A stretch of 64,000 bases of DNA from Hymenobacter sp. BT730 (GCF_030542105.1 NZ_JAUOFB010000004.1:186001-250000), one strand, 5' to 3'; counted from the first letter of the stretch, positions 8,823-17,739 are shown. Notes: generated from the letters alone by a model not told the origin. Program-made: numbers and translations.

Positions 8823-10262
8823 ATGGCTTCTTTAATGCGGTGGCTTCACGCCGGCCTGATGGCTGGGGTAGGCCTGCTGGCTAGCTGTGCGCCTTATTTT
8901 CACCAGCCATTTGCCTCTATGCCGGCCCGGCTGGGGGCTGAGCTGCGCGCCAACAATGATTTTAAAGCCCTGCCACCCGCGCAGCAGCGCGTGGTAGTGG
9001 CCGTATATAAGTTTCGGGACCAAACCGGGCAGTATAAGCCCTCGGCTAATGGCTCCAGCTTTTCCACGGCTTTAACTCAGGGCGCCACGTCCATTTTGCT
9101 CCGGGCCCTGGAAGAGTCGCAGTGGTTTGACCCCATTGAGCGGGAAAACCTGGGTAACCTGCTTAATGAGCGGAAGATCATTCGCTCCAGTCGGGCCGAG
9201 TACTCTGACCAGGGTGGCGGCAAGCAACAGCAACCCCTGCTGCCGCCTCTTTTGTTTGCAGGAGTACTCCTGGAAGGCGGGATTATTTCCTATGATGCCA
9301 ACGTTATTACCGGTGGGGCTGGCCTACGCTACTTTGGGGCCGGCGCCTCGGGGCAGTACCGGCAAGACCGGGTAACGGTGTACCTGCGGGCTATTTCTAC
9401 CAGCAATGGTAAAATTCTGAAAACGGTGTACACCACCAAGACCATTCTCTCGCAGCAGGTAGATGCCAGCCTCTTCCGATTTGTGAAGTTTAAGCGCCTG
9501 TTGGAGACCGAAACGGGCTTCACTTACAATGAGCCGACGGAAATGGCTGTAAAAGATGCCATTGAGAAATCAGTGCAGGCTCTGATTATGGAGGGCATTC
9601 ATGAGGGCTTATGGGCCACCCGCAACCCCGAAGACCAAAATGGACTGGCTCTGCAGGCTTATTTGAACGAGAAAAAGGAAAATCTAAACATCGATTTTCT
9701 GGACCGCGCTTTATCTGACCGGCGCGGCCACCTGGGCATGGGCCTGCTGGCGGGCGGCCAGCATTATGCCGGTGACCTGAAAGGGGCCCTGACCCGCCCC
9801 GGCGCCGAGGTGACCCTACGCTACCAAGGCCCCCTGGACAATAAGTTCTCCGTAGCACTGAACATTGGGCAAAGCCAACTGGCTGCGGCCGACTATTATC
9901 AGCAGACCCACTACTATGCCGAGCTGTGCGGCTTATACCGCCTGCTTCCGCGCGATAAATACACGCCTTACTTGCTGGCAGGTGGGGGTTTTCTGGTGAA
10001 AGACGGCCTAGAGACAAGGCCTATCAGCAGTAAGTCTGATTTTTTGCCGCACCTGGTAGCAGGCGTAGGAATGGAATATATGCTCAACAACCGGATTGGG
10101 CTAAGCGCAGTGCTCAATTCGCATTACATTCTTTCTGATAACCTGGATGATACCAATCAGGGTAAGTACAATGATTACTACTGGGGAGCCTTGGGTGGGG
10201 TAACACTCTATTTTGGGGGCACCCTGAATCGGGTTAAAAGCCTAACAAACCAAAAAAAGTAA
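8823..10262 (+). CDS. csgG: Curli secretion channel CsgG with C-terminal barrel-like extension
   Basis: The outer-membrane secretion channel for curlin subunits. Signal peptide with lipobox LLASC (Cys22). The CsgG domain spans about residues 45-270, with RVVVAVYKFRDQTGQYK near the start, WFDPIERENLGNLLNERKIIR, and the transmembrane hairpin region around FAGVLLEGGIISYDANVITGG. The protein is 479 residues, far longer than the roughly 277 of E. coli CsgG. The extra part (about 300-475) alternates hydrophobic and polar residues and ends in an aromatic strand, as in OmpA/OMP-type barrels (LAGGQHYAGDL, YAELCGLYRLL, YYWGALGGVTLYF). The first domain is certain; the barrel fold is inferred. Confidence 0.92.
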   Translation: MASLMRWLHAGLMAGVGLLASCAPYFHQPFASMPARLGAELRANNDFKALPPAQQRVVVAVYKFRDQTGQYKPSANGSSFSTALTQGATSILLRALEESQWFDPIERENLGNLLNERKIIRSSRAEYSDQGGGKQQQPLLPPLLFAGVLLEGGIISYDANVITGGAGLRYFGAGASGQYRQDRVTVYLRAISTSNGKILKTVYTTKTILSQQVDASLFRFVKFKRLLETETGFTYNEPTEMAVKDAIEKSVQALIMEGIHEGLWATRNPEDQNGLALQAYLNEKKENLNIDFLDRALSDRRGHLGMGLLAGGQHYAGDLKGALTRPGAEVTLRYQGPLDNKFSVALNIGQSQLAAADYYQQTHYYAELCGLYRLLPRDKYTPYLLAGGGFLVKDGLETRPISSKSDFLPHLVAGVGMEYMLNNRIGLSAVLNSHYILSDNLDDTNQGKYNDYYWGALGGVTLYFGGTLNRVKSLTNQKK

Positions 10263-10313
10263 ACTGATATATAACAAAAGAGATAAATATTTAAAATAAA
10301 ATAATAATATCCG

Positions 10314-10344
10314 CTTGTTTAATAACTTTAACAATATATATTTG
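10314..10344 (+). promoter_or_regulatory. Promoter of the curlin gene csgA
   Basis: CTTG at 10314-10317 and TATATTTG at 10337-10344 are 19 nt apart, a near-ideal Bacteroidota promoter. Transcription would start near 10350, giving a leader of about 60 nt. The highly expressed curlin thus has its own promoter inside the locus. Confidence 0.75.
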
Positions 10345-10351
10345 GATTATT

Positions 10352-10361
10352 CCTCCGGAGG
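10352..10361 (+). promoter_or_regulatory. Palindrome CCTCCGGAGG at the csgA transcript start
   Basis: A perfect 10-bp palindrome immediately after the expected transcription start, embedded in TTCCTCCGGAGGGAA. It could be an operator; GC-rich palindromes are otherwise absent from this AT-rich spacer. Confidence 0.45.
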
Positions 10362-10408
10362 GAATTGTCCTTTTCTTACTATCTCAGTCTACCAAAACAA
10401 AACAAACG

Positions 10409-11299
10409 ATGAAAAAGCTAAATCTAATTGTAGGTCTAGTATTTATGGCCGGAGGAGCCTTTGCTCAGCAGAACAGCAGTGATGTGGAGCAAATAGGTGA
10501 TTTGAATGAGGCCACAGTTGATCAGTCAGGCTATAGAAATGAAGCATTTATAGGGCAGGGAGGAGATGAGAATAAAGCTTCGCAGGCACAGTATGGGCGC
10601 CATAATGCCGCTTATATTGTTCAGCTGGGTGATGAAAACGAAGCTTCTCAGGTACAGGAAGGCCGGCGCAATGAAGCCAGCATTCTGCAGGTAGGGCTAG
10701 CTAACTATGCATCTCAGGACCAGGTTGGTCGTCGCAACTTAGCTGAAGCAACACAGGTTGGTGCTGGCAACTATTCTGATCAAAATCAGGATGGCCGCCG
10801 CAACGCTGCTTATGTAGACCAGGTAGGTTTGCTGAACAGCGCTTATCAGGAGCAGTCCGGCAACCGTAACCTGGCATCTTCGTCACAAGTAGGGCTGCTG
10901 AACGCTTCGGAGCAGTATCAGTATGGCAACCGCAACCTGGCTACGGTAGATCAGTCAGGTGGTGGCAACTATGCTGGCCAGTATCAGGAGGGAAACCGCA
11001 ACGGTGCTACCATTGCCCAGAGCGGTGATTTAAACTGGGCAGGACAGTTGCAGAGCGGCAACCGCAACTGGGCTGAAATTGACCAGGAAGGTGATGAAAA
11101 CTTTGCCGGTCAGATTCAGGTAGGTAATGATAACTACGCCAGCATTGATCAAGACGATGCTGGCTACCACTATGCCACCCAGATCCAGGTAGGTGATGGC
11201 AACAGCGCCATTACGAAGCAGGGCTTGTATGGCCAGCATAGCACCGTACTGCAAGTGGGTGATGGAAACTCAGCAGTAGTACATCAGGACCACCCCTAG
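10409..11299 (+). CDS. csgA: Curlin-type amyloid subunit (CsgA-like)
   Basis: The major fibre subunit candidate: 296 residues with a signal peptide ending AGGAFAQ. The rest is about 24 tandem units of 11 residues with the curlin pattern N-x-A-x-x-x-Q-x-G-x-x, i.e. about twelve 22-residue curlin repeats, versus five in E. coli CsgA. Units alternate: one type ends G-R-R or G-N-R, the other G-D-E, G-L-L or G-G-G. The last units are looser (DDAGYHYATQIQ, KQGLYGQH). It has its own promoter 65 nt upstream and follows csgG. Either CsgA or a nucleator-like CsgB is possible; the regularity and length favour the major subunit. Confidence 0.88.
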   Translation: MKKLNLIVGLVFMAGGAFAQQNSSDVEQIGDLNEATVDQSGYRNEAFIGQGGDENKASQAQYGRHNAAYIVQLGDENEASQVQEGRRNEASILQVGLANYASQDQVGRRNLAEATQVGAGNYSDQNQDGRRNAAYVDQVGLLNSAYQEQSGNRNLASSSQVGLLNASEQYQYGNRNLATVDQSGGGNYAGQYQEGNRNGATIAQSGDLNWAGQLQSGNRNWAEIDQEGDENFAGQIQVGNDNYASIDQDDAGYHYATQIQVGDGNSAITKQGLYGQHSTVLQVGDGNSAVVHQDHP

Positions 11300-11327
11300 G
11301 CTACCCATTATATTATAGGAGTAACAG

Positions 11328-11366
11328 TATCCTACCTCGTGTACCTCGTGTATGCGGGGTAGGATA
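11328..11366 (+). terminator. Hairpin downstream of csgA
   Basis: TATCCTACC (11328-11336) pairs with GGTAGGATA (11358-11366) around a loop that contains a direct repeat of TACCTCGTG. A weak A/T-rich tail follows. It may attenuate rather than fully stop transcription from the strong csgA promoter. Confidence 0.55.
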
Positions 11367-11413
11367 TTTACTATTTAACCCCAACTATAGATCCGGGGAA
11401 GGGTTTCAAGTAC

Positions 11414-11439
11414 TAACTGCTCTATCTAACTGCTCTATC
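11414..11439 (+). repeat. Tandem 13-bp repeat
   Basis: TAACTGCTCTATC occurs twice head to tail, followed after 9 nt by a degenerate third copy (TTAACGCTCTAT, 11449-11460). Confidence 0.7.
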
Positions 11440-11664
11440 AGGTTTTAGTTAACGCTCTATAAAAGCTAATAAGGCTTTTGGCAAGCTTACATCATGTTTT
11501 TGAAGGGTATTTTATAATTAATTTATTAATTATTTGGTTTTATACAGGGATAATGGTAAACTCATCCTTGTAACGGAGCTACTGAAAATTCAATAAAATA
11601 AAAATAATATTGATTTATTACAATTGTTGTCATTCTCTAAAAACTTCCTTTGGTTCTCTACGCT

Positions 11665-12240
11665 ATGCAAACTTCTTCTCGCTTCCTTTCCCTACTCGTA
11701 GGCTTTGGGCTTTCGATTTGCTTAACAGAAGTGAGGGCCCAGGGCGTTGCTCCGGTGGAGCAGCAAATGGCACAGGAAATAAGTAAGGCTTCATCAGCAC
11801 TATCATTACCGACTTCTACACAGGATCAGGCAATAATTATGCAGCAGGGGGCTTATAATGAGGCTAGTGCCATGCAGCGTGGCAGCACCGCTAGCTTGTC
11901 TAATCTGGTAATGATTGAACAGGCAGGCGTTGCTAATATGTCGCAAATAAGTCAGCAGGGGAGTGGACTTCGCACTACTGTGCAGCAGCGGGGTACTGGT
12001 AATATGGCTGCCTCAGACTTGCGCGGAGACAACCTGGAAAGCCTGATTCAGCAGACTGGCGACGATAATCTGGTGCTGCAGCAGGTGCAGGGCCAGGACC
12101 AGCGCTATGTTATTCAGCAGGAAGGTGTCGGCAATGAATTGCGCCAGATAGAAACTTCGGCCACTACCCGGGGCTATGAGGTGTACCAGCGGGGCAATGG
12201 CATCCGCATGACCATAGTGCAGGGGCAGGCCACGCCCTAA
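11665..12240 (+). CDS. csgB: Divergent curlin repeat protein (CsgB-like minor subunit)
   Basis: A 191-residue exported protein (signal peptide ending TEVRAQ; ATG 11665 chosen over an upstream TTG at 11650). After an N-terminal spacer of about 40 residues it carries about seven loose curlin units: DQAIIMQQGAYNEAS, NLVMIEQAGVANMS, TTVQQRGTGNMA, SLIQQTGDDN, YVIQQEGVGNE, YEVYQRGNG. The irregular repeats and longer linker fit a nucleator or minor subunit that would seed CsgA fibres at the cell surface. It lies between csgA and csgH. The assignment as CsgB rests on repeat degeneracy and gene order, not on a specific motif. Confidence 0.75.
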   Translation: MQTSSRFLSLLVGFGLSICLTEVRAQGVAPVEQQMAQEISKASSALSLPTSTQDQAIIMQQGAYNEASAMQRGSTASLSNLVMIEQAGVANMSQISQQGSGLRTTVQQRGTGNMAASDLRGDNLESLIQQTGDDNLVLQQVQGQDQRYVIQQEGVGNELRQIETSATTRGYEVYQRGNGIRMTIVQGQATP

Positions 12241-12322
12241 TGGCGGCTAGTATCATAGCCAGCCCCGCACTTTGGGTAATTGTATGATTTTCTGGATTCT
12301 GTAGTTATTATTTCTGATTACT

Positions 12323-12733
12323 ATGAGACTTTCTGTTCTACCATTGGCCGCATTTGGCGTACTGTTTCAGCCCATTTTAGGTACGGCCGTACCTCGCCGC
12401 AACGGTTCCAGCCCTTCCTCCTGCGAAGCAAAAGTTGAAATGCGAAAGGAAGGGAAGTTCCTGGTTATTCTGGGCCATTGCCACAATGCCAGCCCGGTTC
12501 CGGTATGGGTACGCTATGAGTTGCGTACGGACCGGCGTGGTGCTGCCGGGGCCTCGCACAATGCCCAGGCCGGGCGCATGCTTATTCCTGCCGAGCAGGA
12601 CATTATTATTTCCAGAACTACACTTATGGCCGGCCCGCAAGATGCCTATCAGGTGTGGCTGCGTCTGCTCGACGACCATGGCTCCCCTATATCCGATGAT
12701 TCCCTCCGGTATTCTCCAGCCTTGGGCTGTTGA
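12323..12733 (+). CDS. csgH: Curli fibre-formation chaperone CsgH-like
   Basis: A 136-residue exported protein with a short signal peptide (MRLSVLPLAAFGVLFQPILG). The mature part is a single beta-sandwich-like domain with two Cys near the start (SSCEAKVEM, GHCHNAS) and the CsgH pattern VRYELRTDRRGAAGASHNAQAGR, followed by PAEQDIIISRTTL and YQVWLRLLDDHGSPI. CsgH proteins inhibit premature amyloid formation in the periplasm. Its position directly after the curlin genes supports this. The final Cys (ALGC) may pair with one of the others. The next gene starts 45 nt downstream, so co-transcription is likely. Confidence 0.8.
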   Translation: MRLSVLPLAAFGVLFQPILGTAVPRRNGSSPSSCEAKVEMRKEGKFLVILGHCHNASPVPVWVRYELRTDRRGAAGASHNAQAGRMLIPAEQDIIISRTTLMAGPQDAYQVWLRLLDDHGSPISDDSLRYSPALGC

Positions 12734-12778
12734 TGCCTACTCAACGCGCTGCTGCTTTCTACACCCACCGTTCGCCCT

Positions 12779-14290
12779 ATGTTCATGCTTCGTTTTACCC
12801 ATAGCCAGAGAACCTGGCTATGGCTCCTGCTTGTGGTATTGCTGGTAACGGGCTGCAAGGAAGAAACTATTACCCCTACTTTATATGGCTCCGTGCAGGG
12901 TGTGGTGGTAGATGCCCATAATAACCAGCCGCTGGCCAATGTTATTATCACCACTAATCCCGCTACTTCTTCCTTTGCTACCGATGAGGAGGGCCACTTT
13001 TCGCTGCAAAATATTGCTGCCGGGAAATATTCTATATCGGCCCATAAAGTAGGTTTCAAGGGTGAAACCAGCAGCATTACGGTAGGAGAGAGGCAATTAA
13101 CCGAGGTTACGCTGGCGTTGGAGCAATCTGTTGATAACCAGGCACCGAATGCACCCTTTAATCCGGTGCCGGCTACCGGCTCTGTGGATCAGCCCGTCAC
13201 GCTCACCTTGCGCTGGCAAGGTAAAGACCCAGACAAAGGGGACAGTCTGCGTTATGATGTGCAGCTTTATGAAAGCAATTCTACTGACCGCAATACCCTG
13301 GCAACTGCTATTCGGGACACATTTTACACAGTTTCTAACCTTAAGTATAACACGGCCTACTTCTGGCAGATTACGACGCGGGACCAGGACGGCCTAACTG
13401 CCCGCAGTGAAGTATGGACGTTTCGTACGGCCTCTTTCCCTTTAAACCGCTATGTCTTTTCCCGCACCGTAGACGGGAACACTGATATCTACTCTGCCAA
13501 TGCTGATGGCAGTACGCTGCAGCGCCTGACAACCGCCGCCTTCACAGAAACAGCCCCACAGATCAGCCCCACCCGGGACAAAATTGCTTACACCTCCAAC
13601 GACACCGGACAATACCAGCTCTATACCATGAACCGGGATGGATCCGGGCAGCGGCGCATCACCATGCTCTCGGTAGAGGGTTACCAGAATGCAGGCATAG
13701 GGTATTGCTGGTCGCCGGATGGTGCGCAGCTGGTTTATAGTCACTACGACCAGCTCTACCGCATTAATCGAGATGGTACCGGCCTTGCACTCCTGGCTAC
13801 GGCACCCACAGGTCGCCACTTCCGCCAGTGCGACTGGACCGTGCAGGGGAACCTGCTGCTGGTGCAAACCATTGGTGCCAAACCCTACGACTCCGAGATA
13901 TACCTCTACAATGCCGATGGTAGTAACCCACGCCTCGTTGTGAAAAACCTGCCGGGCCGCGTTGACTCCCCATCCTTCAGCATTGATGGCACTGAAATGC
14001 TGTATACGCACGATGTCGCAGGGTTTGAATCCAATGCCGGCCGACAGCTAAATAGCCACATTTACAAGATGAAGCTGGATGGTACCAATTTGGTTGATTT
14101 ATCAGAAGGCAAGCAAGCCGGTACTAATGACAAGGAGCCTCGCTTCTCACCAGATGGAGCCTCGGTTATCTTCGTAAATCAGGCCAATGATAGCCAGACA
14201 CCGCCAGAGGTATGGGTAGTAGGCATGGACGACGGTGACCTGGACCGCTCTAAACTATTCGATAATGCGGACCTGCCGGACTGGAAGTAG
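12779..14290 (+). CDS. Lipoprotein with CarboxypepD-reg, Fn3 and PD40 beta-propeller domains
   Basis: A 503-residue lipoprotein (lipobox LLVTGC, Cys near residue 25). Domains in order: a carboxypeptidase regulatory-like beta-sandwich (about 36-115, GSVQGVVVDAHNNQPLANVIITT), a fibronectin type III-like domain (about 120-215, YFWQITTRDQDGL), then WD40-like PD40/TolB propeller blades (about 220-500) with repeats such as DIYSANADGS, QLYTMNRDGSGQ, EIYLYNADGSNP and IYKMKLDGTN. No enzyme motif is visible. It ends the curli locus, 45 nt after csgH, and a strong terminator follows, so it is probably part of the curli transcription unit. A role as surface anchor or quality-control factor is inference only. 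Confidence 0.8.
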   Translation: MFMLRFTHSQRTWLWLLLVVLLVTGCKEETITPTLYGSVQGVVVDAHNNQPLANVIITTNPATSSFATDEEGHFSLQNIAAGKYSISAHKVGFKGETSSITVGERQLTEVTLALEQSVDNQAPNAPFNPVPATGSVDQPVTLTLRWQGKDPDKGDSLRYDVQLYESNSTDRNTLATAIRDTFYTVSNLKYNTAYFWQITTRDQDGLTARSEVWTFRTASFPLNRYVFSRTVDGNTDIYSANADGSTLQRLTTAAFTETAPQISPTRDKIAYTSNDTGQYQLYTMNRDGSGQRRITMLSVEGYQNAGIGYCWSPDGAQLVYSHYDQLYRINRDGTGLALLATAPTGRHFRQCDWTVQGNLLLVQTIGAKPYDSEIYLYNADGSNPRLVVKNLPGRVDSPSFSIDGTEMLYTHDVAGFESNAGRQLNSHIYKMKLDGTNLVDLSEGKQAGTNDKEPRFSPDGASVIFVNQANDSQTPPEVWVVGMDDGDLDRSKLFDNADLPDWK

Positions 14291-14315
14291 GCGCGCAGTT
14301 TTATAAGTTAATACA

Positions 14316-14377
14316 CAACAGACGAGGCTCCTTACACGCACGCAACAGAACGTGCTTGTAAGGAACCTCGTCTGTTG
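14316..14377. terminator. Long hairpin ending the curli locus
   Basis: Two 27-nt arms, 25 of 27 positions complementary (CAACAGACGAGG... with its complement), separated by 8 nt, 25 nt after the stop at 14290. No long T-run follows. Confidence 0.75.
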
Positions 14378-14828
14378 TCGTATAAATAGAGTCAGAAAGT
14401 TAGAACTAAGGGTATTGAGTTTTCATAAACAAAATATAATGGAGTACTATAATATAGATATGTAATAATAAAGTTTAATATTAATAAAATACAAAATCCA
14501 AGATATTCGATGTAATAGGAACCTAAATCAGTCAAGGATTGTATGTCAGCCAAAATCAGCTTTAAGCAAGTTTTGAGCTGAAAAAATTCCTAACATCTTC
14601 ATTTTTTCTCCTTTACCTAAGGTTATTGGCATGAAATATGCGAAATTGCGTCCAATTATTGTTTAAAAGGAAGGAACTGGGTTGGGTCAAAATAATTATA
14701 AAATATGTAGAAATAATCAAACAACGGCTAGCTTCTTTGCTCGTACAATCACCTGTTGGCTCGAGCGGTAGAAGTCAATAATCTATTGATAACAAAACCT
14801 TTTCACTCTGCACTTTTTCTTTTTTAAT
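14378..14828 (+). other. AT-rich region upstream of the first T9SS surface protein
   Basis: About 450 nt with no gene; very AT-rich. No exact promoter pair was found; a partial box ends in CTTCTTTG near 14738. It probably carries the promoter of the 961-residue surface protein. Confidence 0.4.
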
Positions 14829-17714
14829 ATGAAACACACATACATGCGTGCCCATAAGCCAGTCCCTCTGGCTGCCTTATGGATTTTCTTCTTGGCATTG
14901 TTTGCCTTGCCTTCTTTTATACAGGCTGCTCCAAACTTGCGTGTAGGATACTTTGGTACCCAAGCCTTTCCAGCTACACAAGTAAACCAGAAGTCAACTG
15001 CTACTGGTGAAGTGGAGATAAAAGGTACAAGTCTTGACGGTGATGTAACTGTATCGGTTGGTGCTGGTTTTGAGTTGAGCTTGTCGTCCAGCTTCACCTC
15101 AACATCCACTAGCATCACATTGCCCCGAGAAAATAATGGTGGTGGTCTAAGCACAACTTCTGTTTTTGTTCGCTTTGCTCCAACCGTTGCTCGATCATAT
15201 AGTGAGACTTTAACTGTTTCGTCTCCCAATGCAACACCGGCTACTTATACTTTAACAGGTACAGGCATTGCGCCCGCTCCTCTGCTAAGCATTAGCCCAA
15301 GCTCATTTACTTTCGCAGATACGCGAGTAGGGCAAGCCTCTTCTGATCAAACCTTTAATGTCTCAGGTCAGAACCTGACTGGTTCGGTTACGGTTACCTC
15401 CAACTCCACTGAATTCCAAATCCTGAACCCTTCGACGGGTGTTTATGGAAATACACTTACGCTGAATAGTTCCAACAGCGCTACTTTAACAACAACCATC
15501 TCGGTTCGCTTTAAACCCACTGTTTCCAATCCAAATGATCGGACTGGTATAGTTACTGTTTCTTCGAGTGGTGCCCAGAGCCAGAGCTCTACGCTAAATG
15601 GTAAGTCGCTTCCCAATAATCAGCCTTACCTGACGGTTGATCCTACTACGCTGAATTTTGGCACTGTTTCGGGCACAGGTTCGGCACAGTCTCTGTATTT
15701 CACAGTAGGTGGTGGTAATCTAACTGCTACGGACTCTATTAAATTGGTTCGGGACAATAGCAGCATCCAGTTCCGTATCAAGGACAGCAATACTGCTTTC
15801 ACTGGTAAACTGACGATTGCTCCAGTTAATGGTCAGGTTCCGGAAACCATCATTGAAGTTCGCCTACGGGCCGTACCTTCCGGTGCCTATGACCATAATA
15901 TTACGGTTACTGTGAATAATACTGCTTTGCTGCAGTGGGTTCGCATTCTCGCTAATAACCCTTTTGCTAACGGTACTTCGGCTCAATCGTCAATTACTGC
16001 TTTGGGCGCTAGCAAACTGCCGGTTTTCTCAACGGTACCCGGCCAGCCTTCAGACTCTCGTTCGTATAAAGTAACCGGCGAATTCCTGGTGCGCCCTATT
16101 CTCCTCACTGCGCCGCGTAACTTCCAGATTTCGCCTGACTCACTTTTTACTACTGATGCCGGCAATAACAACTTCACGTCCTACTCACTAACGCCTATAA
16201 ATGGTAGTGTAGCTCCTACCCGGGTATATGTGCGTTACCTGCCTACGGTTGCTGATCTGGAAAGCCGTGATATCAGCCATGTAAGCGAGCCTGCTACCAC
16301 CGTAAACGTAACAGTTGTTGGTAATAGCCGTCCCTTCCTGAGCCTGGATCCAGCTTCGTTCCTGGATTTCAAAACCCCAATTGTTATTAATCAGAAGTCG
16401 GAAATCCGGGAGCTGAACCTGACTGCTTTGCGGGCACGGGAGCTGATTCGCATTTCAGTTTCTCCCGATGAAGACCCTGCTAATTATAACACCACCAACA
16501 AGCAGCAGTTTGAAATTTCGCTTACTGGCAATGAGGGAGACTTCCACACCTTTATCGAAGTACAACCATCTGCTTCTACTTACTCCGTAAATACGAAAGT
16601 CTATGTTCGCTTCGTACCAACCCGTGTAGGTTTGCCAGTAGCTGAAGTACGTTACCAGAGCAAGGAACTGTATACTACGGATAGCAATGGTAACCAAATT
16701 TATAAAGTACTGGATGACCGTCTGAAAGGCTGGGCCCTGGCAATTGAGCCCACTAAGCAAACTACTTTCAGTGCTGTGCGCAGCAGTGACTATACCACTG
16801 GTACTGTAACTTACATTCCTGCTTACGATGGTGATACTTATGAAACGAATGGTTTCGGTCGTTTCCGTCTGGTGGTAGTTAGTGAGAGACCAACTCTGCT
16901 TCCTCCGAATGATAACCCTAAAGATGGTATTGCCTACAATCCGGGTTCTAATGGTTATAGCACTGGTGACCAAATCAGCCCCGGCTATTATGTAGTGGCC
17001 AGCGGCTCGGGTAGTGTTGCAACGTTCACAGGCCTTGATAGAGCCAGAACATACTATGTATATGTTTTTGATTACAACGCTAACAACCCTGGTCAGAATG
17101 CCATTAACGGTGTTGCTTACAACTTCAAGACTCCTACCACTTTCACTCCGATAACGGGTTATATTATTCCCGGTGACCCGGTTCTGTTGCCAGTACAGCT
17201 CACCAGCTTCACGGCTAAGTTGAACAACAAGCGTGTGGATCTGAACTGGGCTACGGCTTCGGAGAAGAATAGCAAGTCGTTTGAAGTTGAACGCTCGGCA
17301 GATGGTATTAACTTCCAGACGCTAAAGTCGGTAGCAGGGCAGGGTAATACCACTACCCGCCACGAATATGCTACAGTAGATGCTCAGCCATTGGCTGGTA
17401 CTTCTTACTACCGTCTAAAGCAGATTGACATCGATGGTAAGTTTGCATACTCAGGCGTAGCTACTGTTGTCAACGCTGGCAGCGGTACTGTAGCCATGTA
17501 TCCTAACCCGGTTCGTGACCAGTTGAATATTCAGCTGCCCGGCAATGCTAAAGGTGGTTTGGTTACGGTATCTGACCTCACTGGCCGCGTGCACATGAGC
17601 AAGACGCTTTCGGCAGAAGGCCGTCTGGACATGACCAGCCTGAAACCCGGTATCTATGTGGTGACCGTAGTAAGCGGTGGTCAGCGCTTCACCCAAAAAG
17701 TAGTGAAGCAATAG
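14829..17714 (+). CDS. T9SS-exported surface protein with ASH/choice-of-anchor repeats
   Basis: A 961-residue protein exported by Sec and then the type IX system. Signal peptide (LAALWIFFLALFALPSFIQA), then about five beta-sandwich repeats of the ASPM-SPD2-Hydin/choice-of-anchor D type, e.g. LLSISPSSFTFADTRVG...VRFKPT and YLTVDPTTLNFGTVSG. A degenerate Fn3-like region (about 640-760) follows. Near the end comes the block PVQLTSFTAKLNNKRVDLNW that commonly precedes sorting tails, then the type A sorting domain (MYPNPVRDQLNIQLPG ... LKPGIYVVTV, ending KVVKQ). A role as adhesin or matrix component is inferred. It is monocistronic with its own terminator. Confidence 0.85.
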   Translation: MKHTYMRAHKPVPLAALWIFFLALFALPSFIQAAPNLRVGYFGTQAFPATQVNQKSTATGEVEIKGTSLDGDVTVSVGAGFELSLSSSFTSTSTSITLPRENNGGGLSTTSVFVRFAPTVARSYSETLTVSSPNATPATYTLTGTGIAPAPLLSISPSSFTFADTRVGQASSDQTFNVSGQNLTGSVTVTSNSTEFQILNPSTGVYGNTLTLNSSNSATLTTTISVRFKPTVSNPNDRTGIVTVSSSGAQSQSSTLNGKSLPNNQPYLTVDPTTLNFGTVSGTGSAQSLYFTVGGGNLTATDSIKLVRDNSSIQFRIKDSNTAFTGKLTIAPVNGQVPETIIEVRLRAVPSGAYDHNITVTVNNTALLQWVRILANNPFANGTSAQSSITALGASKLPVFSTVPGQPSDSRSYKVTGEFLVRPILLTAPRNFQISPDSLFTTDAGNNNFTSYSLTPINGSVAPTRVYVRYLPTVADLESRDISHVSEPATTVNVTVVGNSRPFLSLDPASFLDFKTPIVINQKSEIRELNLTALRARELIRISVSPDEDPANYNTTNKQQFEISLTGNEGDFHTFIEVQPSASTYSVNTKVYVRFVPTRVGLPVAEVRYQSKELYTTDSNGNQIYKVLDDRLKGWALAIEPTKQTTFSAVRSSDYTTGTVTYIPAYDGDTYETNGFGRFRLVVVSERPTLLPPNDNPKDGIAYNPGSNGYSTGDQISPGYYVVASGSGSVATFTGLDRARTYYVYVFDYNANNPGQNAINGVAYNFKTPTTFTPITGYIIPGDPVLLPVQLTSFTAKLNNKRVDLNWATASEKNSKSFEVERSADGINFQTLKSVAGQGNTTTRHEYATVDAQPLAGTSYYRLKQIDIDGKFAYSGVATVVNAGSGTVAMYPNPVRDQLNIQLPGNAKGGLVTVSDLTGRVHMSKTLSAEGRLDMTSLKPGIYVVTVVSGGQRFTQKVVKQ

Positions 17715-17739
17715 ACGCACTAGTTATTGTATTTGATTG

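Larger units (their letters stand above)
11300..11664 (+). other. Intergenic region between csgA and csgB
   Basis: 365 nt without a gene. It holds a hairpin after csgA, a tandem 13-mer and then a strongly AT-rich stretch that probably carries the csgB promoter. TTCCTTTG at 11645-11652 is one base off a -7 box but is only 12 nt from the ATG. Confidence 0.5.

Noticed and set aside
10480..11290. Repeat array in the curlin gene as a CRISPR or phage tail fibre
   Set aside because: The 33-nt periodicity encodes N-x-A-x-x-x-Q-x-G units and the gene follows csgG.
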